Below are positions 1 through 11,595 of a DNA stretch of 64,000 nucleotides, in pieces. Each line of letters begins with the position of its first letter. Within the stretch, counting starts at the first letter, position 1. The notes beneath the pieces were generated by a model. It worked only from the letters and a program-made list of their open reading frames with translations. It was not told the DNA's origin and ran no database searches. The position numbers and the translations under genes were made by a program. The stretch is taken from assembly GCA_037042915.1 (NCBI GenBank), contig CM073198.1:4092001-4156000 (forward strand), read 5' to 3'. Source of the DNA: Auricularia sp. M13. Lineage: Eukaryota; Basidiomycota; Agaricomycetes; Auriculariales; Auriculariaceae.

Positions 1-52
1 ATAGTAGACCGCCTGAGAGACCGCTCTCTCACGCACCGTTGGTTCTCCAGCG

Positions 53-892
53 ATGCCCCGAAAGCGCAAGCGGCTCAAAGGCGCACTCGCCGACTTCACT
101 CGCTTCGCGCTGAAGTTGACCACCGTCGCGTCGGACGGTATACCAGTTCCTGGGCTTAAAGGTGCAACCGGTGGCGTCAGCCATGTCTGGGACAAGATCG
201 AGGTCAGTCGCTTGCGTAGGCATGTGGTCATGGACAGTTGGCTCATAATTCCCATATGGCAGGCACGCAAGAGCAACCTCGATGACGAGCGGCAAGCGCG
301 CGATCGAGGGAAACGTTTGCATGATCAACTTCGCGACCTCGAGGATGGGCAGCTTGATCCCGACCAAGTCTCAGCATTTCGACGGTAAGAGTCTCGCTCT
401 TGGGAGTGGTTGAAATTGCTCATCATCCAGTAGGAAGCTTGAGCTCTGCATTGCTCAGCTCCCCGATCTCATCCACAAGAGCAAATTTGAGCAGCTCATC
501 GCCGTCGACAAAAATGCTCGAGAAATCGCAGCCTGTCACGCGGCCTTGGACCGTCTCCATCGTGAGATCGAGGTATTTAGGCTAAGTCTCAGTACGACAA
601 CAGTATTCACATTGCACAGTTGGCGTTGGTTAGCAAAATTAGCAGCGACTCCCGCGCCATGCAGGCCCAGCTAAAGGCGGTACACGAAGACTCCGAGGTA
701 CTGCAGAATGTTGCCCAGTCTCAAGAATGCATCAAACACGAAGTGCGCGTCACGCGGTAAGGGTGGCCCATCCGAGTCTGCCTCTCACCTTGCTGACTTG
801 TGCTTGGTACTAGGGAGGTGTCCGAATCTGCTGCGACCTTACAGTCGCAAGATATCAAAAGCCTGAAACGTGAAGTACGCCTGATTCTGTGA
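53..892 (+). CDS. Stand-alone MLKL-NTD/HeLo-like helical-bundle protein, 209 aa
   Basis: Five exons (53-202, 263-384, 431-572, 620-756, 814-892) sum to 630 nt with no internal stop; all introns are GT-AG. The protein opens with a basic MPRKRKRLKG, then a motif (DGIPVPGLKGATGG) that I know from the N-terminal domain of many Agaricomycete NLR-like and kinase-like proteins, usually annotated as MLKL-NTD-like. The rest is charged and helical, with a long coil from about residue 55 to the end. Family members normally carry a NACHT, kinase or repeat domain after this region. Here the frame stops right after the coil and nothing downstream continues it, so this looks like a stand-alone adaptor-type protein. 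A last intron starting at 888 is possible but also runs into an early stop. Fold assignment is from motif memory only; role in cell-death or heterokaryon signalling is inference. Confidence 0.6.
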
Positions 893-2257
893 GTACTATA
901 TAGTACCGAGGACGAACAAGACATTCATCCCGATGATGTAGAGCCGGACAAGTCTTTTTATTCAGGTTGGTCGGGTAGCTGGGTGCTCGACGGCCTATTG
1001 AAGGTCGCCACTCGACCGTTCAATCCCATGCCTCAACCACGGTCACGCCACAGACGACCGTGGCGATGTCAGACTTCCCCATCCTCCCTTCATGGAGGAC
1101 ACGGCATCGTATTCTCAGTGTGGGACAGAGTGGCGGCTTATCTCTTTTATCTATCTAGTACTCGGCATACATTTTTCTTCCTCGCTTCATACCGGAACTT
1201 AGTTCCCCTCCGACGTTCCGGCGGTCGTTTTCTGTCCTCGCCGGCTTCGGCACAGGTATGCCCTGCCTTCTCCCTGTCCTTGTTGCGCTGTTGATCAAGC
1301 ACAATTATCACAGCAGGCGCCGGGCTGTGCGTGGCCGGCGAGTGCTGCAAACGTAGGTCCTGGCCACATTTTTTGGGCAGCTGCTGACTGCTATTGCGTA
1401 CATGCAGGGTCGCCGGAAGGTCGGAGCGGAACAAGTCGCCAGTATGACACATGTCTTAGCGGAAAGTGTGCGACCCTAGCAAAGCACTCTGAAAGCAAGG
1501 CGTGTGGAGGAGAAAGAGGTTGCTGTCTGCAGAGGGGCAGAAGCAAATGGATTGGTGCTCGCTCGGGGAGTATTGTTCATTTCCTTCTGCCATCTGCATT
1601 TCCTACTGGGCCTCATCCTCCAGATGGCTACGTTCACTTTTGGCTTCGTCCATTTGTCGCTCCGGCGCGGCGAGATCTGGGCGTGGGATGTCACGGTGCT
1701 CGCTTGTCATGTACTGTATGTACCTCGCTGGTTGAATCGAACGGTTGCAGTGGAGAATCTCGAAGTCAAGCCGCGAGTGAACCGTGGGTAACGTCGTGCG
1801 GACGATGAGACAGCGAATAGAAGTCGAATCCCACAAGTGAAGTCACCAGCGGATTTGTCGTGAGGCAGAGAGCGGGTGTAAACTCGGTGGACACATCCGA
1901 CATTCGATACGAATCAGGAGTTCTCCTACAGTCCACAAAGACAGGCTTCAAGCTTCAAAGCTTGGGAGTCAGTTTGACCTGCTATCGGGGCACATGTTGG
2001 GCGGCTGACAGAAATTGTAGAGCCTCTGCACAAGTTAGGTCGTTCCACATGAGTAAATCAAATGCGACGCAAGAAATCCATGTTCGTCGAGCAGCACCGC
2101 GGCATACGTTCCAGTGGCGCCGCCTGAAAGTTAGTTGCCAGGTCGCGTATTAAACCGATTCGCCGTGAGCGACAGATAAATATCGGTCAGGCCATAATTT
2201 GGACAGAGCGTTGTCGCCAGGATCGAACGAAAGCCGGATTGAATTGCTTCTGTGGAT
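893..2257. other. Unassigned stretch, about 1.4 kb
   Basis: Short open frames occur on both strands. The most protein-like are a hydrophilic frame near 1600-1710 (minus strand, beginning MTSEHRDIPRPDL) and a hydrophobic frame near 1580-1740 (plus strand). I could not join either to a start, a stop and plausible splice sites, so no gene is called. Confidence 0.4.
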
Positions 2258-2704
2258 CTATACATCTTCTCTAACGCCAACTTGGCCCTCCTTGAACTCG
2301 GCAGCCCAGTGTCTGGAGGGTACGGCCCGTATAGGCGCACGGAGCCGTTGCTATTGTCCCGTAGCGTTGAGTAAGTACTATGGCAAAATAAAGCGACTAG
2401 CAGTGCGCACCTCGTGCTTCGCGCTCCATGACCAGACGCCATAGACAATTAAACCGAAGCCGGCTGAGAGGATGAGCGTGTTGGACTTCCACGCCTTTGG
2501 GCGCGTCCACCAGCCGCCTTAATTGAGATAGAGCCAGAATACGAGCGATGGAAGGCCATGGTTTGCCGCCAGATTGTGCGCATAGCATGAACGATTGCAT
2601 TGGGAATGGGAAGAGCAGGATACGGTAACGCAAGTAGTGGTAGTGCCATGGTTAGCTGCAGCTGTCGTACTGGCAGGATAACGCACCGGCTGGCGACCAG
2701 ACAT
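2258..2704 (-). CDS. Small single-helix membrane protein, 77 aa
   Basis: Three exons on the minus strand (2671-2704, 2411-2517, 2258-2350) sum to 234 nt, giving 77 aa and a TAG stop. The middle exon encodes GWWTRPKAWKSN followed by one clear transmembrane segment (about residues 26-43); the last exon encodes a polar tail with VPSRHWAAEFKEG. The layout (short polar N-terminus, one helix, short basic then acidic tail) is that of small inner-mitochondrial-membrane proteins, but I do not recognise the family. The first intron is 153 nt and ends in AATTAAG; the second is 60 nt. No introns break the helix. Confidence 0.5.
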
Positions 2705-3230
2705 CCTTGGGATACGGATAGCGCGCTCCGCCACCCTTTAGTCAACGCTTAGTATGCGTGCCATAGTCGCAAACCGCGAAGGCGTACCATGGTATGTAGG
2801 TGATTGTAGGGGAACGAGAGAAGCGTTTTAAAGTCCGATCACCTGCTTTCTCCTCATCGTCATTGGTCCATGCAAATCTTACAGCACTGAGCCTCTACAT
2901 CGATGGTTGCGTTAGGTTCTGTTCCAACGAACTGAAGTTATGGAGTCCTATTCAATTGCATTGTCTGGATATCATATTCATTGCTAAATTTTCTTATTCA
3001 TGATAAACCAAGGATAGAACATTTTCGAATAAAAAAATTGTCCAAATACTGTCCATTTTCCTTTTCCCCATATGTCTCTGAAACGTGACAGGAGAAAGTC
3101 GCACAAGGCTGGAACGCGACTTGGCCACATCGGATACAATCGGCAAAACCCGTAACTCTCCTCTTCACCGCGGTCAAGCAAGACGAGCTCGACCTTTTGA
3201 AACGGCGACCTCCGCATCTTGCCTCTGACC

Positions 3231-6200
3231 ATGTCAGACGACTTCGAGGACGCGACGGGTGCCGGTGGCGACGGTGATAATTTCTTCGACGACGACGAAG
3301 ACGGCTATGACCAGGCCGGTAGCAGTAAAGCCAACAAGAAACGGCGGCGCTCGCTGTACGACGACGACGAAGACGACGAAGAAGATGAGGAAGACGATGA
3401 GGAGGAGGAGGACGAGGAGGACGACGTTGGCGACAAGAAGCGCAAAAGGAAACGGGTTCGTGCAGTGGTTCGGCGCGTCCATTGCTGTCCTGACGCGTTA
3501 TTATAGCGCAAGAAGCGTACTGGCGTTTCAGCCTTCATTGATGCTGAGGCTGAGGTCGACGACGACGAAGACGAGGACGAGGATGAAGACGAGCGAATCG
3601 ACAGTAAGACACATATTACTCGCCTTGTTCTCATAATTAATCCGTCATCTCAGATGATTTCGTCGTACCCGAGCATTACGAGGGATTGGAAGCTGAAGGC
3701 AGCACGCATCGTGGCTTGCACCGGCGACACGAAGAGCTCAACGACGAGGAAATGCGTCGCATAGCCGATCGTTACAAGCAACGCGGGCAATCTGCAGCCG
3801 CCATGTATAAAGGCGACATGGACTCCATCCCTCAGCGTCTGCTCATGCCCAGCGTCAACGACGCAAATTTGTGGCAGGTTCGCGTCAAACCTGGTCGCGA
3901 AAAGGATCTCGTCTTCGGCCTCATGCGCAAGTCCATGAAACTCGAATTCAGCGCGCACCCGCTCCAGATTCTGTCTGCCTTCCAGCACGACTCGCTGCCT
4001 GGGATGATTACATTGAAGCGCGGGGCCAGCAGGCCGTCTTACACGCTCTGCAGGGCTTCGTCGGCGTCTTCCTCAGCCGCGGAATCACGCTTGTGCCCAT
4101 TGACGAAATGGCGTCCTTGCTCCAAATTCGAAGAAGGAGATCACGCTGAACCGTGGCGACTGGGTGCGCATCAAGCGTGGCAAATATGTCGGCGACCTGG
4201 CGCAGGTTATCGACGTTTCGGAGAACGGCGAGGACGTGGGTCTGCGGTTCGTCCCGCGCATCGAGCTCAACCCGCGCGACGACAAGCTGGACGGCAAGAA
4301 GAAGGGCGCCCGCTCAGTGCAAACCCGTCCGCCGCAGCACCTTTCAACTACGAGGAGGTCATCAAGGTGTACGACCGCAAGGCGGTGACGCGGCGCCCCG
4401 GCGCAAGCAGCCTGTTCGTCTTCCAGGGCGAGACCTACGTGAACGGGTTCTGCGAGAAGGACTTCCGCATCAGCGCCATCACGACGGAGAACGTCGCGCC
4501 GACGCTCGAGGAGATCGAGCGCTTCAGCGCGCGCAAGGAGCTGGGCATGGAGTCGGAGAGCGGCAAGGTCGACCTGAGCGTCATCGCGGACGCCGCGCGC
4601 AAGGCCGCGATCGTCGTGCTCCAGCCCGGTGACCACGTCGAGGTCTACGAGGGCGAGCAGACGGGCGTCACTGGTGTCGTGGAGAGCGTCATGGGCGACA
4701 TTGTCACGCTGCGCGCGGAGGGCGTCGACATCGACGGCCAGAAGATTGAGGTGCCCGCGCGAAGCGTGCGCAAGCGCTTCAAGCCCGGCGACCACGTCAA
4801 GGTCATGACGGGCAAGAATGCGGACGAGACGGGTCTCGTCATCTCCGTCGCGGATAACGTCGTCACGTTCCTGAGCGACATGTCGATGCAGGAGGTGTCT
4901 GTGTTTGCGAAGGACCTGCGTGAGGCTGCTGAGGTTGGCGCGAGCACCAATATCGTCGGTAATTACGAGCTGCACGATCTTGTTCAACTCGAGTGCGTTC
5001 TTTATTGCTTGCATTTCGTCATTTTTCTGACCCACCTCTTTGTAGCCCAATGACAGTCGGCGTCATCTTCAAGACCGAACGCGATTCGTTCCGCGTGCTC
5101 GACCAGCACGGCCAAGTACGCACTGTGCAGCCGCACCAAATTTCCATGCGGCAGAACAGGTTCTCCACCATCGCCACCGACTCCGAGGGTTACGAACTCT
5201 CCGTCGGTGACAATCTCAAAGAGATTGATGGCGAGGTCCGTTCTAATGATATCTTTCTTACTTCGACGGCGGCTCACAATGGCACAGGGACGGAAAGGTC
5301 GTTTGTTGCACGTTTATCAATCGTACTTCGCATTCTTGCATAATCGCGAGATAGCCGAGAACGGCGGTGTGTTCGTCGCCCGGGCCCGTTCGCTGGCACC
5401 TCTTGCTCCTCGCGGCGCCAATAAAGCGACCAGCGGCGCAATGGATCTCACGAAGATGAATCCGGCTGTTGCAGGCGGCGCGGCTGCCGGCGGCAGCTTC
5501 GACCGTGGGCATCGCGATCCCTTCCGCGGCGTCGCCGTAACCATTACACAAGGCGGCTACAAGGGCTACATTGGAACCATCAAGGAGACCAACGGCCTAC
5601 ACGCGCGCGTGGAGCTCAGCACGAATAACAAGACAATCACCATCGAAAAACGAAGTTGAGGCGACGCGAGGCAAACGGCAGGCTCGTAGAGCTCGAGCTG
5701 CCGCGCGGCCGACCAGACCGGCTGGCCTTGATGGGCCCGCCGACGTCTTTCGGTCGCACGCCCAATCCATACGGGACCAACGGCGGCCCCGGCGCTAATA
5801 CACCCTCCTGGACAGGTGGTGCGGTCGGCGGCGCGACGCCAGGCTGGGGCGGCGGTGTCGGCGGCGCAACGCCTGGATGGGGCGGGAGAACGCCAGGATG
5901 GGCCGGGGCGGGCGGCAAGACGCCGAATCCATTGGAGCACCAACGCCTGCGTGGCAGGCGAGCTCGCGGACGCCGAATCCGTACGCCGCGGGAGGCAAGA
6001 CGCCCAACGCGGTTGCGGGCGGGCGCACGCCAAACCCGTACGGCGCCGGCGGGAGGACGCCGAATCCGTATGGGGGTGGACGTACGCCCAACCCGTATGC
6101 TGCCGGTGGCGGCGCACGCACGCCTAACATCCGGGAAGCCCAGTCTGGCTGGGGCGCGACGGACCAGCCCTCGTCCGGATGGGGTGCAACAGACAAGGAT

Positions 6201-6977
6201 TCAGGCTCTGGCTGGGGCGCGAGCAACTCGAATAGCGGCGAGAATGCCGGGAGCTGGGGAGACGGCTGGGATGGACCGTCGCGACCGCTCGATGCGCCGA
6301 CACCCGGCGTATATTCTGCACCAACGCCCTACTCGGCGCCGACCCCTGCTGCTCCGACGCCTTCCGCGCCTACTCCAGCCGGTCCCGAGGAATCGTATGG
6401 TGGTTCTGGCGGTCGCCCTTATACTGGCGCTCCGACGCCGTTCTCTGCGCCGACACCATTTTCCGGCAGCGCGCCCACACCATTCACTGCTCCGACACCT
6501 GGAGCTGGCCTCGGCGCAGGACCAGAACCCGAAATGCGGAGACCTCGCGGCTTCCTGCTGGACAAGCGCTGGCTGCTCGATCCCAAAGTTAACGATCCGT
6601 CGCGTGAGCGCGGCCTTGTCGTTGTGTTCGAAGGCTTGCGTCAGCGGAACGATGGCTGGAAGGCCAAGGCGCCGGAGCTCGAGGGCCGGACGGGCAAGGT
6701 CATCTCCATCTTCAATCCTGGAGCCGGATACCCGCCCACCGCGACCGTCCTGTTCAGTGATGGCAACGAAGAGACGCCGCCTATCGAGCTGCTGCAACCC
6801 GTAAAACCCGTTCGTAATGGGCAGCACGCGGTGGCTTTGCACGGTCCACACAAGGGCGAGGTCGTCAAAATCGAGATGATCGACAACGACATCGCTTTCT
6901 ACACCCCGTTAGACGTCGTCTCCTACAAGGAATTGCCCAGTTCACAACTATGCCTCTTTGAGCCCATTCACTCGTAG
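3231..6977 (+). CDS. SPT5: Transcription elongation factor SPT5
   Basis: Subunit of the Spt4-Spt5 (DSIF) complex that travels with RNA polymerase II. Order seen: acidic N-terminus with long D/E runs (3231-3600); NGN domain (3880-4110, e.g. WQVRVKPGREKD); a series of KOW modules (e.g. GDWVRIKRGKYVGDLAQV, KPGDHVEVYEGEQTGV, FRGVAVTITQGGYKGYIG); a C-terminal repeat region with TPNPY/TPGW units (5740-6150) then APTPY/APTPF units (6300-6510); and a last KOW-like domain ending EPIHS and TAG. Introns: 3456-3506, 3604-3653, 4993-5045, 5236-5287. The frame does not run through: single missing bases are needed near 4008, 4129, 4343, 5651 and 5930. All shift the same way; the first three together restore frame. 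Homology either side of each is strong, so gene identity is certain and integrity is not. See findings. Confidence 0.93.
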
Positions 6978-7517
6978 GTGGAGGCTTTGGTCGGTATTGT
7001 ATAGTATGTTTCGATATCATGAATGTTGACTGTATTCTGCTCCCTCCAAGCCTCAAGCTAATGTCTTCGAGTTTGAACTTCTTCATGTGCGCTGGATCCG
7101 CGAGCCGCGCACTGTGGACTTGTCACCTTTCCAACAAGGGTCTGCTTCGCTCTCCGGTTCACTTCCGTGCTTCCTAGAGCTGTGTCTAGCCTGAATGAAA
7201 CAAACCGGTTGCTGCGTCTCCTCGCCTCTTTGAGCCCGATCTCATCTGTTGACTGTCCAGTCTGGCCTGCTCAACCCAAAGAGGCAGATTTGGGCTTATT
7301 TGCATGCGTGTTGCGCTTTCAGTTGCATCAGCGGCATGCCCTCATGCGTCGATGATCGCCTGTCCTCACGTCTGTCGCTGTCAGGCGGGTGTGTTTTCTG
7401 CCCCGCTGACCTATAGCTGGCTGTGCCTGGGACTGGCAAACTGTCGGCGCGGCGTTACAAAGCTCGGTTGATGGGCGCTGCGCTCTCGTCTCGTCCCTCC
7501 GTCCATGACTACTCCCC
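6978..7517. other. Intergenic region between SPT5 and receptor 1
   Basis: Stop-rich in all frames. It presumably holds the 3' region of SPT5 and the promoter of the receptor gene. I see no clear TATA box or repeat. Confidence 0.4.
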
Positions 7518-8918
7518 ATGAGCGTCGTCCCTCGAGATGAATCCGCAGAACAATGCCCGACGACCGTGCTCAGGAGGGGAGATATGGTTGGGCTGGGCGT
7601 GCGTGCAACGGTCCTCTGAACGAATGCCAAAAATTACAGCTGATCGCTATCTTTAATTAGGCGACCGCCGCTGCTGGGGCGTTGTCGGCGACTGCTATTC
7701 TCGTTGTTGTGGGCATGGTCATGGTTAGTGATCTCCCGTGCGCGCATGGCAGCCAAGTTTGACTGGGCTCAGAGGCGTGTCGTCTCCAATTTCATGCGTC
7801 CTGCGAGCAGGAAGCCTATCATCAAGAGCCATGTCGACGCTTACATAGTACAGTACTCTCCGTATGTTGTGTTCCGTGTTAACCCACGATTGAAGATTTC
7901 CCTCCTGCTTTCCGACATGCTTCAGGCCCTCGGTGCCCTGATAAATACTCGCCATGTTCACCTCGGCTATACGGCATGCAGTCCGATATGCACAACACAG
8001 GGTGTCTTCAAAGCAATCGGAGAGACGAGCGCAGCAATGGCCACATTGGTGCGTCCCAGTTTCTTCGTGCGGATCGCTCGTTTCCTCATCTGGCCTCCGA
8101 GTCAGGCGATCACTCTACACACCTTCTGCGTCATCTTCTTCCACTGGACTCCCCCAGAAGGTTATCTCATCCCAGGCGCCGTCATCTCGTCCATCTGGCT
8201 CTACGTCCTTCTGTATGTCGGTCTAGCCGTGGCGTTGCACAGAACGCCGGGGAGCGAGTTCATCCAGCCCGTGCCCTTCTGGTGCTGGGTATCTGCTGAT
8301 TACCCGCGGCACCGCATCTTCGTAGAGTATTTATGGCTATGGCTCTCCGCGTTCACAGCAATCCTGCTCTATGTCCCGCTCTTCTTCTTTGTACGCGGGA
8401 ACATCGAGGTCGACCCCCAGCGGCCGTGGGTCATCACCTTCCACCGCTTCTCGCGCACGCGGCGGGGGGTAACGTTCAATCGTGTGCGACAGAGTGTCAA
8501 GATGCTGCTGTGCGTCTGAGTTCTCGGGCTTGTACCCATTGGTTTTGATTGCTGAAATGGTTACCTTCTCCATGACAGGTACCCCATGGTCTACGTTATC
8601 GTCGTTCTCCCACTCTCCGTGACGCGCTGGATTGCCTTCACGAACCACCAGTTGCCCGCAGCCTGGACCTTTGTGGGCATCGTCCCGTTCCACCTCAGCG
8701 GCCTGGGGAACGTCCTTCTCCTCATCCTCACGCGGCCGAACATCCTCGTCTTCGGGGGCTCGGACAGCAGAAATAGCAAGCAGAACCACACGCTGACGCA
8801 GGGCACCAGCCTTCGGTTTGAGGCCTCACAAGGCGTCGGGCGCATTGAGACGGTGGCCATTAGCGTCCATGTCGAGCAGGGCATGTATGATGATGAGGAG
8901 GTGGGGATAGGCCCATGA
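7518..8918 (+). CDS. Git3/cAMP-receptor-like seven-helix receptor 1, 371 aa
   Basis: Six exons (7518-7598, 7661-7723, 7773-7847, 7896-8048, 8106-8509, 8579-8918) sum to 1116 nt without a stop. About seven hydrophobic segments are spread across them: TM1 (ATAILVVVGMVM), TM2 (ISLLLSDMLQALGAL), then further helices including HTFCVIFFHW, SSIWLYVLLYVGLAVAL and LYVPLFFFVRGN, and a last pair in exon 6 (YPMVYVIVVLPLSVTRW; LGNVLLLILTRPNIL). The order, the SDxLQA motif after TM2 and the NVLLLxxTRPN motif at the end of TM7 match the fungal Git3 (glucose-sensing) and cAMP-receptor-like class. Cytosolic tail is short and polar. A paralogue lies at 10198-11595 on the other strand with near-identical exon boundaries. 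Ligand unknown. Confidence 0.78.
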
Positions 8919-9445
8919 TCAAGGGCAAGGGGAGAGCGGGATTATCGAGGCAGGCGTCGGTCTTCGGCTCGGAGGTGCAACTGGTGGAACTCACGACAGG
9001 CGGCGCCCACGATGATTCAAAGTCAAAGGGAATTTGATCCAGACGATCGCGATGTATACCTAACGAATGAAACGACCACGCATATTGTATTGCTACTCAA
9101 CTATAATGAGGATTAGTATCTCGCGCGCTCAAGGAATTGTTTGCGTTCAGCTCCGCTCATCGGATGTATATATCCTGACAGCAAAGTTCCAACATGCCCG
9201 AACGGCCAGCGCCTCAGCTGAAAGGCCACAGCCCTCGCATGACCGTCATCATCGTAACGGTGCCAATCATAGTCGCGACCTCATGTGCGTTGCGTCCAAA
9301 GTCCGGCGCTCAGCTGAAAAAAGTTGGACACTGGTACAGACATCTTGTGGAAACGCGTCGTCGTGGGCGAACCTCCGAAGCGCATTCCGCGGCTGGATTG
9401 AAGGGAATAAAAAATATGTACTCTATTGCGTTGTCAGCGCGGCCG
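8919..9445. other. Intergenic region, convergent gene ends
   Basis: Lies between the 3' ends of receptor 1 (plus) and MIC10 (minus). No coding frame I trust and no repeat seen. Confidence 0.4.
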
Positions 9446-9984
9446 TCATGCGCTGGGTTTCTGAATCTGAGCGGCTGGCGCGGCGGCGGCGGTTGCGGGT
9501 GTGGTCTGGATGCGCATGCCGGGCACGCGCGCGGGGTTGAAGGCCCTGTCGCAGTCGGCGTAGGCCATGCCTAGGCCGAAGCCCGTGCCCAGCGAAATGG
9601 GCCACGCGCGTCCTAAGGTGCAAGTTCAGTTGTAAAACGCGACGCGGTGCTGGCGCGCGAGACGAACGCTTGAAGAGGACGACAGAGAGGACGACGCCTG
9701 CGCTGAAGCCCAAGCCTCTGTGCCAGCATCAGTACGCGCCGCACGGGTACATGATACCGGGATATCTAGACGCACGCTTTGACTATGTGGTCGGCCACTA
9801 TCCCAGGAACATTAGGAGCGAACTATGGCCAAGTTGCGCCTCACTCACAGCAGCGGTCAAACTATAATATTCGTCAGAGGCGGCACTGATACAGCCTCAG
9901 TAAGCCCACCTTCTGGCCCACAATATCCTGCGGGGGCGTTGCGCTGGCCGTGGGCGGCGCTGGCGTCGTGGACGTGTTGCTCAT
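9446..9984 (-). CDS. MIC10: MICOS complex subunit MIC10, 108 aa
   Basis: Five small exons on the minus strand (9910-9984; a 13-nt exon; a 22-nt exon; a 50-nt exon; 9446-9612) sum to 327 nt. Mic10 is the inner-membrane protein that bends cristae junctions in mitochondria. The core reads FDRCLADHIVKAGLGFSAGV...VVLFKRRAWPISLGTGFG, which has both Mic10 membrane segments with their glycine-rich GxGxGxG-type faces, the positively charged turn (FKRR) between them, and the family's (W/F)DRCL..(V/A)K start. The N-terminus is rich in S, T, P and A; the tail ends IQKPSA. Length matches the family (about 100 aa). No single exon is long enough to reveal the gene by itself. Confidence 0.9.
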
Positions 9985-10197
9985 AGCTACGTTCTCGGCC
10001 AAGTCCGAATGACAACCTGCTCCTCTTCCTCCTGCCATATCCGCTTGCCTGCGATTTTCACAGTATTTAGACTGTGCAACGTGCTAGCCTTCGCTTTGCT
10101 TTATTCGGCGCGTCATCAAATTTTCTCGATATTCGTGCAACAACCCCAACATCATACAACAATGCCTGCGAACCTGCGTTCTCCGGCTTTCCAATGA

Positions 10198-11595
10198 CTA
10201 TGTTTCTGGAGCCCCCTCTGAAGCTACAGTCTCCAGCTCCGAACCGCGCCGAAATTGCACTCGAACAGGTGGCGCTTCTTGATCTGGTTGCTGCTGTCTC
10301 TCGTTCGAAAAGCCCAGTACATTGGGTCGCGTAAACACCAATAGAAGGACATTCGCCAGCCCTGCCAGGTAGAAAATGCTGATGAACACGAAATACAAAG
10401 GCGCCTCGACCTGCTTGACGCGCGTGAAGTTGACTATCCAGCGCAGCACCGAGAACGGCACGATGAGCACAGTGTAAACGATGGGGTATCTGTTGTCACA
10501 CGGCTGTCAGCTCGACGGCCGCTGCAGGTCGGACAGTCGCACGCTTACAGAAGCATTTTCCGGCTCTGCGACACGGGATTGAACCTCCCATCTATCCTTC
10601 GCGGTAGCTCAGCACGATGCACCGACACGCGCCAGGGATGCTGCCGGTTCACGTCCAAGTTGCCGCGGATGCGCAGGAAGACGGGGATGTACAGCGCGAC
10701 GGCCGTCGCTGTCGACAGCCAGTACCACATGAAGCTTCCGGGGATACGCGCGTACTTGTGCTGCTCGGAGATCCAGCACCAGTACGGCGTGGGCCCGAAG
10801 AGCGATGCTTCAGGGGCCTCTGTTCCTTTGGCCGCGCCGAAAAGGACCAGCCGATATGCCCAGGCCACCACTACGACGACTGTCGGTATCTTGAAGTTGT
10901 GCGGGGGCGTCCAGCCCAGGACTATCACGCTAAAGGTGTGCACCGTAATTGCCTGCGCATGCGGGGAACTTAGGTTGTTTATGCGAGGAGCGCGGAATGG
11001 TGCGTACAATGGTAAACATTGATGTGCCTGGGTCTCCTAACATTTTGAAGATGCCTGCCGCATTGTCAGTAATCGCAAGCGCACAAAGGGGATGTCGTGA
11101 ACCTTGAGCGTCGCACAACGGTCCACAGGTAACGACGCCTTCGTAGATCCAACGGATACTGACAATGCCGCCGAAAGCTTGGAGAATGTCGGACAGCAGC
11201 AGCCATACCTTCACTTCTCGTGAGTGATTCCTGCAGGAAAAACAAACCTGGAGGAGTGCTCACAAGGTACACATCCAGGTGCGTCGTGATGATCTGACCG
11301 CCTTGCCCCGGTTTAAGTCGCGGATTGCGCAGGGCATGGGTCTGCCAGCGCCTCGCAAATCAGCATATGCCGCGGCGTGCAATCCTGGCAGAACGCACAA
11401 CCAGCCTCGTGAAAACTGAAAGCACTGCGACAAGTGACACGCAGCTCGCGACGACTGTACACTGTGGCCATAGGCGTTAGCTCTTCGAAGTCGAGTCGCG
11501 CTGGCAGCCGGCATCCTCCCTCCCGTGCAATGCGGACTCACCAGCAACCCGATACGCTCGCCGTACGAGAGCACCTTGACATCGCACTGCGCCAT
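10198..11595 (-). CDS. Git3/cAMP-receptor-like seven-helix receptor 2, 346 aa
   Basis: Seven exons on the minus strand (11542-11595, 11402-11461, 11264-11341, 11103-11208, 11008-11054, 10549-10952, 10198-10489) sum to 1041 nt. Helices include TVVASCVSLVAVLSVF, VWLLLSDILQAFGGI, AITVHTFSVIVLGW, PTVVVVVAWAYRLVLF, YPIVYTVLIVPFSVLRW and LANVLLLVFTRPNVL. It is a clear paralogue of receptor 1: the 404-nt exon is the same length in both, and the 153-nt exon of receptor 1 is split here into 106+47 nt by one extra intron. The C-terminal tails differ. Same ligand caveat as receptor 1. Confidence 0.78.

Noticed and set aside
53-892. Frameshifted pseudogene
   Set aside because: At first the frame seemed to shift near 585, but a 47-nt GTATTT...GCACAG intron (573-619) restores a full reading, so no defect remains.
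3355-3420. Microsatellite (GAC/GAG run)
   Set aside because: This is the acidic N-terminus of SPT5, expected for the family.
4085-5050. 321-codon minus-strand frame opposite SPT5
   Set aside because: The plus strand is unmistakable SPT5 here; the minus frame is an antisense shadow.
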